A stretch of 64,000 nucleotides of DNA from Eukaryota sp. TZLM1-RC (GCA_040285825.1 JAUPSS010000007.1:2082689-2146688), one strand, 5' to 3'; numbered from the stretch's first letter, positions 24,993 through 35,904 are shown. A program made the numbers and translations. The notes: generated from the letters alone by a model not told the origin.

Positions 24993-27058
24993 GGGACAAC
25001 ACCAAAATCCACACGTACCACAATTTTTAATCAAAATCCACAAACATTTTTCAAAGTAATTTTCACAATCCACATCATCCAGAACCTGTGATGAAAATCC
25101 ACATATGACGTGACCCAAATCTTTTCAAGTTGGTTGATCAAAATCATCTTTATTGAACACCTCTATTCAACTGCTTCTTATGAAACAATAAACTATTGAT
25201 TAGGACAACCTCTTTTGTTATGGTTTACTTCTCCACATAAACCACACTTATAAATGCGTTTCTGAGCTGGCTCTAATGAAGTTTGAGATCTTCTGGGCTT
25301 ACTTCCTGATTTTTTCTCTCTTGCATTCCTCATACGAACTTTCTTGGGTCTGCCCACTCTCGGCTTGGCAATTGGAGGTCCGCTAACATTTACTTCCGGT
25401 GCTCTTTCATCAGATTCAACGTTACTCTCCAACGTAACATCATCAACAGATAATATTCTCCCCTCGTAGGCACGTAAATACCATAAAGAAGAGTGCTGTG
25501 GTGCACAGTATTCAATTCCTCTTGAACCGTTCCTTGTCAAAAACATCAGCAAGTGAGCACATGGAATTCCTTCTTTCCAATCACAGCAACTACAACTCTT
25601 TTCCTCAATATCAACGTTGAACACTCTACCACTGTCTATGACCTCAAACTCATCGTCATCAACTTCAATAGATCTTAAGTCACGCAACAACATCAACCTC
25701 TCCTCAAGAATCTTAACAGCTCTTGGAACTAAAGGGAATTCAATCATTGCTCTTGCTTCTTTTCGTCTTGATACAAACCATCTTCCAAGCATTGCTCTGA
25801 TACTATCAAACATTTGAACAATAGGTTGTTCTCTGGCTTCGTTGATAGCAGCATTGAGTGATTCCACGACGTTACTTGTGGTATGTCCCCACCTGTTTCC
25901 AGGAAAAATACACTCGACCCAATGTTGAGGATCTGCCGTCTTCTCGATATATTCCGCTGCCGTCTGTGAGACAATCGCCATTTCTTTTAGAATATCGTTG
26001 TAGTCATTGAGATTTTTTGCTTTTGCTAGTCGAAAAATAAAGGGCCTAGCTTTTTTTGATTCTTTACCTGTTGCATTATCAGCAAGATGATTTACACACA
26101 ATGCATGAGGACATCCAGGAAGTACAGCCTCCACTGCATTGATCAGACCTTTTTGCCGATCAGAAATGATTGAAGTACATGAGATAACAAATATGTTGCG
26201 AAGATGATCTAGAAACCACGACCAAGTTGCTGTATTTTCAGTATCAACAACTCCAAACGCTAGAGGGAATGTCTGTCCATTTGCGTCAATTGTTGCAGCT
26301 ACCAAGATTGTTCCAAGATACTGATTTTTGATGAAACAGCCCTCCAACTCGATCACAGGTTTACAATATTGCTGACCAGTAATGGATGCTGAAAACGCCA
26401 AAAAGCAACGACTAAAGCGATCATCATCACCTGCTTCAACAAAAGCCACAGTTCCTGGCATTTTCTGTTTCAAACGTTCGAAGTAACGAGGTAGTAGGCT
26501 GAAGGACTTCTCCTTGTCTCCTTATAACAACATTTGTGCTTCTTTTACCACTCTAGAACATGCCTTATGATTGATTGGCATGTCAGACATCCTTTGCATT
26601 CTAGTTGGAGATACTGGTCCACAACGTCTGAAATCCTCTTTCAACATAAGAGCCACAATTTTCGCAGGAACGTGATTTTTTGATTGTGCTTGACAAGGTG
26701 TGTTGTGCTCCACGAACTTCGTAACAATCCAAACATCGCAATCAAGAGGGGACGTAGCAATAAAACGAAAGGGACACTTCTCATCATCACACTTGATTTC
26801 CCAGCGGGTCTTGTTGTTATTTTGAGCAGGAGAGAACTCTTTGTTGATTTCAATACCATATTGATGCAGAGTTGTTATCATTTTGTCACGAGATTCGAAA
26901 GTATCGTTCACTGAGATGGATATAGGTTCAGAAGCTTTAAGTTTATTAAGATTAAGAGCAATAGTCATTTTTGTGGTTTTTGATGAAAAAGATGGGACTA
27001 ATGTTGCTGTGGATTTTGATGGAAATTGATTTAATCATGTGGATTTTGGTGTTTTCCC
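24993..27058 (-). mobile_element. Mutator-like DNA transposon (MULE), 2066 bp
   Basis: Bounded by perfect 9-bp direct repeats. The termini are inverted: left GGGACAACACCAAAATCCACA and, read inward from the right end, GGGAAAACACCAAAATCCACA. A second inverted motif, ATCAAAATCCACA, lies about 30 bp further in on each side. The interior contains one transposase gene on the minus strand. The perfect target duplication suggests a fairly recent insertion. Confidence 0.9.
25193..26968 (-). pseudogene. MULE transposase with one in-frame TAA
   Basis: ATG 26968; the frame is open to 25193 except for one TAA at 26522-26524. Upstream of the stop (148 aa) is a MuDR/FAR1-type DNA-binding domain with a C..C-containing WEIKCDDEKCPF motif. 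Downstream are the MULE catalytic domain (VAATIDANGQ, FGVVDTEN, SDRQKGL, C..H in ALCVNHL, and the Glu of NVVESLNAA), a SWIM zinc finger (CSCCDWKEGIPCAHL) and a C-terminal CCHC knuckle (C-X2-C-X4-H-X4-C). The first catalytic Asp, usually in a D-G/A-T block, reads Glu (IELEGC). The transposase is probably inactive, but two-part expression or stop readthrough cannot be excluded from sequence. Confidence 0.9.
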
Positions 27059-27067
27059 ATAATTTTA
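27059..27067. repeat. MULE target-site duplication, right
   Basis: Second copy of ATAATTTTA, identical to 24984-24992. Confidence 0.85.
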
Positions 27068-27303
27068 TTGAATAATAAACATGTATTGAAGACCTCAACC
27101 ACTGCCTAATTTGCTTAATTTTATCAAATTTTGCAACAGTCTGTGCTGTGATTAAAACCTCATTTGGACAAGACAAAATAATGGAATCGCGAAAAATCCA
27201 TGTTCATTAACTAATAGAAAAAAAATAAAAAAGTTATTTACACAAAAAAACACGAAATAATAAACCAAAAAATATAATACAATAAAAGGGTTATTAAGCA
27301 AAC

Positions 27304-29115
27304 CTAATCAATCAAATCTGATAGATTGATGCCTGCTCTATCCAGTAAATCAGCATCCCCGAATTCTTGAACTTGTCTATACAGAAGAGCCAGTTCAGGA
27401 TCATTAAGAGACATCGATAGATCAGAAACAGAACCAAATTTTGAACTTTCTATATTGGACTGAGCTCTTCTAGAAGGTGGCTTTGGTGGCAAGGGTGAGC
27501 TTAAATGAACAAAATCACTGACTGAATCAGAATCAAATGAACCAGGAAGGGAAAGGGGGGAAAGAGAGTCGATTGAAGTCAAATTTGATTGATTAGTTGA
27601 TTGAACTTGAGTTGATTGATCAAATGAAGAGTTTAGTGGTGGTTCATCAGAAGATTCTTGACCATCATCAGAAAGTTCTTGACCATCATCAGACAGTTCT
27701 TGACCATCATCAGAAAGTTCTTGACCATCATCAGACAGTTCTTGACCATCATCGGAAGGTTCCTGATCATCATCCTCATGATTGGAATGCTCAAAACTAT
27801 TTTCAGATTCAAAAAACAACATGTCCAAATCCCTATACCTTTCAAACAACCCACCACTTTTCGTGACTTTAGGTTCTTCATCTTGACCTATTTCAACTTT
27901 TTCACAGGACTCAACCAAAGATTGGTCACTTATGATCTCCTTTATTTCAGCAGATTTGTTTTCAAAATTTAAACTTGGCAGTGATAAAGTTATGGGAGAG
28001 CTTTTCTTTTCTATAATCTGCCTTTTTCTTCTAACTTCAGTATCAAAGAAAACCTCTGTCAAAACAGTGCAAAAAACATCATGATAATCAAAATCACATT
28101 CGTTTTGTAATAGATTAACAATATTTACTGGTTCTTTTAATAAAAATAGAGTAGAATTGGTTGCAATACCTCCTGGACTAAAGAGCTCAGAAAGATCAAG
28201 ACTGCCACGTAAGCAACACACGTGATCACCCAAACAGGAAACTGAAATGGCTGTTATTAACTGGGAATTTTTTAAATAATTTGATAGCATGGGGGACATT
28301 GTGACACTTTCCTTCTTATTTAATGTTAAAGAAGGATTAAGTCCAAACATTACAGGAGAAATCAAAGGGTCAATAATACCCTTAATCACGTCATCATTGA
28401 CGTCATCAGAGCCCAATATTCCAAACCCTGCAATTAAAGAGACAGGAGAGCTCCTCAGCTGGGGGTAGTAATGAACAAGAGAGTGAAGACCTGAAAGACA
28501 AGACAACTTGACATTAAAAGTAGTATTGACTGGAATCAATCTAGCTCTGATCTCTGGGGGAGGTTTGGGCAATTCTTTTGGTAATAGTATTGGTGAAGTG
28601 GAGGCAGAGACGATGTTGGGTGGAGGTGGAGGATCTTGAACAGGCTCTACTTTGACTGGTGTAGTCTGAACAGGAACAGGAACAGGAGGAGGGGGAGATG
28701 TAGGTGGAGTGAGAGTAGGTAAGACAGGAACAGGGGAAGGGAGAGGACTGGATTGCGGAATAAGAGGTTCAGTGTTGAGCTCAGGGGAGGTGCAAACACT
28801 ACGGGACACAAGGGAGACACGAGGGGAGGGTGGTGGTGGTTCGAGAATTTGTTGGGGGGCGTTATTAGGAGCATTATGGGTTAGTAGTAACTGTTTAAGT
28901 TCTTCAACCTCAGTTGCCAATAGAGAACCTTTGGAATGAGATTGATGCTGTGCTAATGAATCACAGAGCGTTTCACACTCGTGGAGCAGTCCATCTAATA
29001 GAGAATAATCCCCAAGGTTAAATTGCTGAAACATTGTATCATGAACAGTGGTAATGTCGGGTGTATCGTCTGCTAAGGCATTGTCGATACGTTCAAGTAT
29101 GTCATGAGCACTCAT
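27304..29115 (-). CDS. Hypothetical proline-rich, repeat-bearing protein, 603 aa
   Basis: Function not recognised. ATG 29115 to TAG 27304. Residues 1-90 are helical (possible short coiled coil). Residues about 95-185 are proline-rich, resembling a flexible linker or SH3/WW ligand. The middle, about 190-370, looks globular. The C-terminal part is acidic and low complexity, with five exact heptapeptides SDDGQEL/S and a degenerate sixth, then a Ser-rich tail. No enzyme motif or transmembrane segment is seen. The 3' end of the Fanzor B element lies about 100 bp upstream of the start codon on the same strand, so that element may supply or disturb the promoter. Confidence 0.68.
   Translation of the reverse strand: MSAHDILERIDNALADDTPDITTVHDTMFQQFNLGDYSLLDGLLHECETLCDSLAQHQSHSKGSLLATEVEELKQLLLTHNAPNNAPQQILEPPPPSPRVSLVSRSVCTSPELNTEPLIPQSSPLPSPVPVLPTLTPPTSPPPPVPVPVQTTPVKVEPVQDPPPPPNIVSASTSPILLPKELPKPPPEIRARLIPVNTTFNVKLSCLSGLHSLVHYYPQLRSSPVSLIAGFGILGSDDVNDDVIKGIIDPLISPVMFGLNPSLTLNKKESVTMSPMLSNYLKNSQLITAISVSCLGDHVCCLRGSLDLSELFSPGGIATNSTLFLLKEPVNIVNLLQNECDFDYHDVFCTVLTEVFFDTEVRRKRQIIEKKSSPITLSLPSLNFENKSAEIKEIISDQSLVESCEKVEIGQDEEPKVTKSGGLFERYRDLDMLFFESENSFEHSNHEDDDQEPSDDGQELSDDGQELSDDGQELSDDGQELSDDGQESSDEPPLNSSFDQSTQVQSTNQSNLTSIDSLSPLSLPGSFDSDSVSDFVHLSSPLPPKPPSRRAQSNIESSKFGSVSDLSMSLNDPELALLYRQVQEFGDADLLDRAGINLSDLID
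27650..27776 (-). repeat. 21-bp coding minisatellite in the 603-aa gene
   Basis: Five 21-bp units, each containing ACCATCATC (at 27661, 27682, 27703, 27724 and 27745), encode SDDGQEL. A diverged unit follows. Alternate units carry AGAAAG and AGACAG, so the array shows a 42-bp higher-order period, suggesting growth by duplicating pairs of units. Confidence 0.85.
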
Positions 29116-29217
29116 TCCATTGTATGGTGGAGAAAGACCAGTATACCCACAAAATGGAGGTAAAGAAGAGAAAATGAACAGACACCAGATTTATAAATTG
29201 TAGAACCCCATTAATGT

Positions 29218-29491
29218 ACTGTGAATTTCACTTATCATGCATTCCCCTGTGAAATTCACTCCTGTTTTCTACTTTCACAATATCTACTCACAGGCTGTAA
29301 GAGACATGTAGCATCATTTGACAAAGACAATCATGATCTTCATCAATGGGCTACCTCACTTAAATACACCTACTGCTTTCACAGAACAAAGCCTCGCGAC
29401 TTGATGTATCTAAGTGGATCTACCAAATGCTACTAGGGCATTTGTAGATCGGTCTCAAAAGTTTTTGTTTCTGTATGCTCAGGTTCCCCAT
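29218..29491 (-). ncRNA. Candidate guide (omega) RNA and right end of Fanzor B element
   Basis: This about 270-bp stretch follows the Fanzor B stop codon. It is strongly conserved in a second place (53632-54204) where almost no ORF remains, so it is constrained or at least shared as non-coding sequence. It contains a hairpin at 29417-29450 with a 13-bp stem, one bulged G and a 7-nt loop. At the distal end, inverted repeats GTGAATTTCAC (29221-29231) and GTGAAATTCAC (29249-29259) flank 17 nt. In TnpB and Fanzor systems the guide RNA scaffold is transcribed from the ORF 3' end through the right element end, and the guide is the flanking DNA. The RNA assignment is inference. Confidence 0.55.
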
Positions 29492-31417
29492 TCATCTTCT
29501 CAACAGAGCATCTGGGCAAATGTATTTTTCCGGCCACAATTCCGCTTTCTTCTTAATTTGAATATTTTTTGCAGCGGAAATATCTCTGTCATATACTATT
29601 TGACACTCAGTACAAATACGCATCTGCCATGAGCCTGCTTGAATATTCTCGGCCATGCAACAACTTGACAGTTTGCTTGTATTAAATTCACTGGTTGACA
29701 AGTGCTTCACGTCCTTTTGATAACACAACCATTTTCTGAAAGCCCTTGCTGATCCATATCGATTGACTTTTCGGCAATGAGAAGGGAAATTAGCAGAGCC
29801 CACAGCAAGATAGAGTTTTTCAGGATGTCCAGCCAGCCTTTGAAATTTGCTGAGACTCTCTCTGAACCGTCTCTCTTTTCGTCTGCGGTTATCAAATTTA
29901 ATTATTTTCCATTTCTGGCGATTACTTTCCAAATACACTTTCCTCCTGACCAAATTCCAATGGTTCAAATATTGGTTGAAATTTTGAACGGAATATTGGT
30001 TGGGAGAGTGTTTACTGGGTGAAGGTTTTGTCATGTATCTTCTGCCAGTTGCACAAGGGATAACTCCACATTGATTATCATTTAAGAAGTAACCACATAA
30101 TCTTGATTGGCCAAGGTCAACGCCGATAAGGGGCCTTTCAGGTAAAATTTCGACTGGATGTCTACGTCTTCGACGGGGCATTTTTTTAGTACCCTTCAAC
30201 TGTTTTTCTCTGGTTTTGTTGGCATTAGGGTCACTTTTCATTTCATTTTTTGATCTTCTTTTCTTTTTCGGTGGTTCATCCAGCTCATCTGTGTTTTCTG
30301 AGTCATTATTTTTACCTTCAAAGGTCAAAAGCAGTTCATTATTATTAGTTTTCAATAAAATTTTGTTAAATCTATTTTTCAAACTTTTTCTGTTGATATT
30401 GAATTTTTGGTAAGGACATTGTTTGAATATTCGTTTCAGACATGTATTTTTGATAAACTTTGTTTTGGAAGATGATCCTTCAATAATTGGAAATTTTTTC
30501 ACAGAGTGGAAAATTTGTGAAGGTACCTCAATAAATTTAGAACCTTTATGAGAAGCTAAAGGTATTATTCTAAATTTCTTCCAGCAATGCATATGAGAAA
30601 AGAAAGTGAGTAAGTATTGTGAAATTTTAAGATTGAAGAGAAAAAGCTCACTAATTTCCTTTGATGAAAAAGTGATTTTATCATGTGAGGACAGTAGGGA
30701 GGCAGTGGTAGGAAATCTTTGAAGGAGATTCAAGATATACTTACATGCATTCAATAAAAAGAATCTTTCTCTTGAATTATTCAAATTGAAATTGATGAGG
30801 TATTCAAGAACAGAATCAACTACTACTTCCTCGGGTTGGGCTAGTGGTTCATCTGGCAAAAGTGAAAGAATATTATTTGCAAAGACATTTGTTTTATCAA
30901 GAGCTCTACAATGAGCACGAATAAAGTTTTTTGTCCAGGATTGACAAATTTTAGGTAAACTAGTCTTCACATTAGACGCCAATTGACGAGCCCGACATGC
31001 AAGGTAAGGAGAAAGCCCTTTTCTATTGACAAAATTACAATTCTGAGATTGCAGCCAAGCATTGAGAAAAAGATTTAATGAATTTCTGTAAGGCACTAAA
31101 GAATTTTCCCACAAAGAAACAAGAGACCCGTCTTGTGGGCATTCAGGAAGAAATCCATTGTAAAAGATATGGAGTTATTGGCGTTGGCCTTTAGATGTGG
31201 AAGGCTTAGGAAAAGAACCAGTGGTGATGACGGTCATAAACAGATACCATACATCCTGTTCCACTAAAGCTCTAGACGCCAACGGAAAATTTAGAAGAAA
31301 AGATTGAAGTAATAAAGAAGCTTCATGACAAATCTCGGTGACCACAGGAAGGTCAGTCCGAATTTGTTGCACCGCTGCAGGGGTCAGCAACGAGTGCACA
31401 AGACCGAGTGAATACAC
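29492..31417 (-). pseudogene. Fanzor B: eukaryotic TnpB-like RNA-guided nuclease, interrupted
   Basis: The main ORF is 31114-29492 (540 codons). RuvC-I is GVDLG (Asp about residue 333), RuvC-II is SEFNTS (Glu about 476), and a zinc-finger-like C..C pair (ICTEC) precedes RuvC-III DRDISAAKNI (Asp about 511), so the D-E-D triad is complete. A basic PPKKKRR segment before RuvC could be a nuclear signal. The same frame continues upstream of an in-frame TAA (31172-31174) to 31417 with coding-like sequence, but there is no in-frame ATG at that 5' end. Either the start is spliced or the gene is decayed. The C-terminus (KYICP...LLRR) is conserved in the 53.6-kb relic. Confidence 0.85.
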
Positions 31418-31636
31418 GTGACATAGAGTGGGTGTCTGTCATGTAGTGAGAATAAAGAGCTCATCTATCAAATTTTACACTTGTCACCCCATTTTCGACT
31501 TCTAATTGCCTGTTCTGGGAGGTTTTTAACCCTCAACTTGGTTTTGGGAGGTTTTCACTATTCCCACACTTTCCCGTCACTTCATAAACTAGGTATCCTT
31601 TGTAAAAGTTTCTGGAATTTCAACTCTATGTAACTC

Positions 31637-32059
31637 ATGAAAGACGCTCTCAGCATCATCAACAGATTAGTCCACGATACTTTTTTATCTAAAGAACGTT
31701 TCTTTGTTGGTTTTGAGGATAGATTTGGCGGTGTATTCTTCCTCCCTCTTCACGATTTTCTTGCCTTATCTGTACCATCTCACAGAATTCGCTACATATC
31801 TAAAGGAAACTCAATTCTCTGGTCTCACACAAAACGAATCAACCTTATTGGCTCTGTTGCGCCTTCTGTTTCTTTATTCTAATCTCCAACACCTGGTGTT
31901 CTCTCCCGATGTTTTCCTCCTCATGCTACTGGTAGAACGAATGTCCAGTTACCCTTCTTCTCTCACATTGTTTCTTGTAGTGTAGGTGTTCATCATACAT
32001 TGGCACTCACTGCTTGTGGTAATTGCTATGGATTTGGTCTGAACAAATCTACCAATTAG
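31637..32059 (+). pseudogene. MJ1316-domain protein followed in frame by an RCC1-like repeat
   Basis: ATG 31637. The first 81 codons form an MJ1316-type domain (formerly DUF504; RNA-end-recognition family), with RFFVGFEDRF, PSHRIRYI and a Trp-Ser-His-Thr-Lys-Arg segment in the expected spacing. After a TAA at 31880-31882, the same frame continues to TAG 32057-32059. That part includes a segment typical of one RCC1 propeller blade (HHTLALTACGNCYGFG). It therefore looks like one gene interrupted by a nonsense codon and truncated after a single blade. Alternatively the 81-aa MJ1316 protein is a functional gene on its own. It is divergent from Fanzor B, with 219 bp between them. Confidence 0.6.
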
Positions 32060-32649
32060 GCAACAACTACCCCCAAAGCAGCACTTTCAAACCGTTTTCC
32101 TAAGATTTTTTAGAAATCCAATCAATTTATCTATCCTAAATGAACCCTGGAGAAAACCAAAAGTCGAAATGCTATATGACACGTGCGGATAAGGTTTGTC
32201 AAGTGGCATACAGGTAGTTAGTGTTCATCATCTACTGAGATTTCATGTTATTATTGATTAGCTACTTGCTTCAATTGTGATGTATCCGGGACAATTCCAC
32301 AGAAATGATACTATCAATAATGATTGATTAACAATAATTGAGTTCTGCGAAACAGTGAAAAGATTTCTGTATGTATGTTATCATGAAGCTTCAGTTGTTT
32401 TGATGAACACACAACCATCCTTTTATGAACAGCAATTATAAATCCTCTATTAATGAGAAAAACATTAAAACAGCCAACAAAAGATTCACATATTTACACT
32501 GTTGTGACAGCATGTCAATGCTAAAACATTACAATCAAATAATTAAGCCATATTTATTTCTATGCAATACAAATCCAACTATCCTTGTTGTTGAGCTTTC
32601 ATTGACAAGCTTCTTCCTAAAGTAAACAGAATGATCATAAGGTAACAAA
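32060..32649. other. AT-rich region with no recognised gene
   Basis: Short ORFs only, none with recognisable protein motifs. It probably represents decayed sequence between two gene relics. Confidence 0.35.
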
Positions 32650-32880
32650 CCAGCAGCTATAATTTCATCACACAACAATAATTGAGAAGAAATGACAGCA
32701 GATGAACGAATCATATTTCTTAAAACACAATAGTTGTCCCAAATTCCAAGTTCCTTTGGATCACAGGCTTCTCCAAAAAAGACATCTAAACCAACAATGC
32801 CACCCTCTTTGGCTTCTTCTTGCAAGTTGATAATAGTCTCTTCAGCATCAAGACCAGAGTTTTGAGCAAGTGTTTATCTC
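32650..32880 (-). pseudogene. C-terminal fragment of chaperonin CCT zeta subunit (CCT6-like)
   Basis: Minus-strand translation reads TLAQNSGLDAEETI, then GLDVFFGEACDPKELGIWDNY, then a helix ending LLCDEIIAAG. This matches the end of the TCP-1/CCT zeta equatorial domain, including the GIWDNY signature. After AAG, where the family normally stops within a few residues, the frame runs on into unrelated sequence to 32535. Upstream the homology stops abruptly near 32880, after a CTGACCTATTGAG sequence that resembles a 3' splice site. It is a fragment, possibly a single exon moved here, and not a working gene. Confidence 0.72.
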
Positions 32881-33089
32881 AATAGGTCAGAAACACAAAA
32901 AAGGGATTAGGGAGATTTTAGGGAGGGAAGAAAAAAAAGGGATTTGTATTCAACCTGAAATTCAACCACAGTAATAATGCTGTTCATCAACTATTTTACA
33001 CATTATTTAATGTATTATCAATAAAAAACAAACTATGTGTTCGGAATTGATCTAAATAATTAATTTAAATAGATTTGTTCACTTCTGGT

Positions 33090-34490
33090 AGGACAGTCTA
33101 AAAAATGTCATCAGAGATCCTAAACTGATTGACGTGATCGATCAGGCAGTAATTAGTAGTCAGGAAATTTCTATTGTTGGTTTAGAATTCATTTGTGGTT
33201 ATTATCTGCATCTTTCTTACTTAAAACCAAAAGATGCTTTACCAAAAATTCAAAAGCAATTATTTCGTGACGCTTTTGTTGTGGTCACGTCTCAAAGTGA
33301 GGAGGAATGTTCCCTTAACGCAAAGACAAAAACAGCTTTTCAAAATTCTCGTTGTGAATCATTGTTGGAATAATATCTTTAACACTGAATCTAAATTTGT
33401 TCCAAAAGTTTTATTTAAAAAACTAAGTAATATTTTGCACTACACAATTGACAAACTGATTGTAAATTTCAAAATCATCATCCAACAACATAACTTGGAT
33501 TGGTCTGTTGGTATAGTCTATAATGTTAAGAGAAACAATAACGTCCTGAAAATACAGGATAAGAAAACTTTTCGTCGTTTATTAGTAAAGTTAAATCTCT
33601 ATTTTCTAGAAGGAAGTAGAAATATTGATGGTGAACATCTACAAAGAGAAAAAGTCTCGTCGATGAGTTCACTTTTGATTAATGGCCATATCCCTTATTT
33701 TCTTCCCACTTCTAAAAAGGAAAAAGATTCAAAGTTTGATTTTTCGTCAAAATCAAATATGTATTTGAGAGCAATGTTTTATATTAATAATTATTTAGAA
33801 GATTAGAAGAGCAAACTCTTTCGTGCTCTGCCTTTGATTCCCTCCTATATCAGAATTGACAGGACCAGTGTATTTGACATGTTCTTTGCCGAAATGAAGG
33901 GCATTCTTGGTCAGAAGTCGTCCAACCAATGTATTAATCAAGCTGCTGGTTTGGTTTTACGGAACACCATTTTGAGATGGACGATATTAAAAACACGAAA
34001 CTTTATTCAGAGAATTCAAAGTATTTCATGCCTAGCATCGAGACTGATTTAATAGCAGCATTATTCATTTAATCTAGAAGGGTCTTGAAAAAATACAAGA
34101 TTTCTACAAAAGAATTGAAAGATAAAGAAAAAAATATTGATGACCCCAGTAGAAGTCCTTCTGAATTTCAAAATATGACCCTTGTTGCTGCTGATCCAGG
34201 GAAATTTGATCTACTCTATTGTTCTGCCAATTTAGCTACTGGAATGACTCAGTCAATAAACCTGAGAGAGATAAATATGTTCATTTCAGGTACACTCAAA
34301 ATCAACGAAGATTTGAGTCAAAAAAGTCCAAATTAAGAAGAATAAGAGACAGCATACGGAATGACACTCTTATCACAATAACTAACTCTGCTGGTAGAGT
34401 GATTGATTTATATAATTATGAACCATCTGAAGAGCAACATCGAAGGATGGAGTCAAACAGCCGCATAATGAAAAACAATAATTCTTAATA
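33090..34490 (+). pseudogene. Fanzor C: Fanzor1-type relic, truncated before RuvC-II
   Basis: A series of overlapping frames (33134-33373, 33234-33806, 33834-34052, 34085-34336, 34219-34488) encodes, in order, a Fanzor1-like N-terminal helical region (VIDQAVISSQEISIVG), middle sequence, and a RuvC-I strand LVAADPGKFDLLYC followed by an FRYTQNQRRF block. Several frameshifts and stops separate the pieces. RuvC-II, the zinc finger and RuvC-III are missing. It is clearly different in sequence from Fanzors A and B, so it represents a third lineage. Confidence 0.75.
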
Positions 34491-35818
34491 ATAATTATAA
34501 TTTTTTTATAATTCCCTGCCTTTAATTTTCCATTTCTTTACGCTTTGGTTATGCTATTCAATCCAGATGAGGATTTTCAATGATATAAGGTTAACGTATC
34601 AGATTCACAAAAACCAGTGCTGTATGGTCATATGTTTGGCTTAAGTTGTTGCATACTTCCTTGAGCATGAATCATGTGTACAAACAGCGTTGGAAAAACC
34701 CTCTTCTTCTACTGTCATATACCAATTCCAAGCTTAAAACGATGCTGATGTTTCTTTTCTAATCAATGTTGTGAACTACGACCCTGTCCTATATAATGTG
34801 GTTATGAAGCATGAATTTACCATTTATTCACAGTACTTAACAAATTCAAAATTAAGTTGTTTTGCAGATCGTCTACAGGCTGAGGAACCATCCATACTGC
34901 AGTGCCAATCGACTTTTGAATAATCTTTAGTCAATTAACCATGTAGTTTTGTCTTATTTAGTTGTTTAGTTGAAATCTCAGATTGTGGCCTACTTGTTTT
35001 TTATAAATTTAATCCAATACAATACAAAGTTAATCTTCTGATTAAAATCGTTGTTTCTGAGATCCTCCTCGTCTTGGTAAAAGCTGAAGGTGTCAACTAT
35101 CTATCGGGAAGTTGATGGTGAAGTTAAAGTTCACAACGCCTATTTCACTTGGACCGAATGTAATCAAATTTGGTCTAGAGACATTTCTGTATCACTAAAT
35201 CAGCTAAAATTTGCAATTAGTGAGCACTACTATGGAACAAGACCAGAAGCGTTCCAGAGACCACAAAGACACTAGCTTCAAAGCTACCTATTGTTCTAGA
35301 TGAGAAATGGCCTCACTGAGATTGGTGGCCAATTATTCGAGGATTCTAGAACGTTTAAGGACAATCTCACCAAGGATGGAAGTTGTTGGAATAAGTTTGA
35401 ATGATGCTTGACGAAAGTATGCATTTAATAAAAAATATTAAATAAAAACAAAAAATGTATGCATTTCAAATGAAAACCACAAACAGTTAACAAAATTCAT
35501 TGAATTGGAGTTACGTTCATCAACATCATCTGAAAGATTCACCAACGAGATAATTGTTAAGGGTAGTGAGAGCAACACTGCCTGGAACATTACTCAAGTG
35601 TGGAATCTTTTTTGAATAACGGTTATCATTATTCAGGACAATTCCACTCAAACTAAAATTTAAGTTTATTTTAAATGATATTTTGTTGTGATAACATTAC
35701 ATTCAATCATGAACACTGTTATGAAAAAAACCGTGTTTTATTTTTAAAGGCTAAAACACGGGTTTATTTCAAAGAACCTAAAGGTAACACATTGGTAACA
35801 CTAATAAAATTTATTTCT
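34491..35818. other. Region with no recognised gene, upstream of Fanzor A
   Basis: About 1.3 kb with only short ORFs of unremarkable composition. It includes the hairpin at 35728-35765 and leads into a direct repeat before Fanzor A. The left end of any Fanzor A mobile unit should lie here, but I cannot define it. Confidence 0.35.
35728..35765. other. Strong inverted repeat upstream of Fanzor A
   Basis: AAACCGTGTTTTA and TAAAACACGGGTTT pair over 13 bp with one bulged base, separated by 11 nt. It lies about 150 bp before the Fanzor A start. It could be an element-end structure, an RNA hairpin or chance; no copy is seen elsewhere in the window. Confidence 0.5.
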
Positions 35819-35904
35819 GACTCTTCCACTTAACAATTATCTTTGGTTCGCAGCATTCACTTCCATCATGTTTCAACTTCGACTCTTCCACTTAACAATT
35901 ATCT
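35819..35904 (+). repeat. 24-bp direct repeat in front of Fanzor A
   Basis: The 24-bp sequence starting GACTCTTCCACTTAAC occurs at 35819-35842 and again, identically, at 35881-35904, 62 bp apart. The second copy ends 9 bp before the Fanzor A ATG. It could mark a short duplication or an excision footprint, or provide repeated binding sites. Confidence 0.75.

Noticed and set aside
27650-27776. Regular short direct repeats that could suggest a CRISPR-like array
   Set aside because: Units are contiguous without spacers and encode an in-frame heptapeptide inside a long ORF, so this is a coding minisatellite.
35090-35275. 61-aa ORF upstream of Fanzor A
   Set aside because: No recognisable motif, short, and in a region of otherwise decayed sequence.
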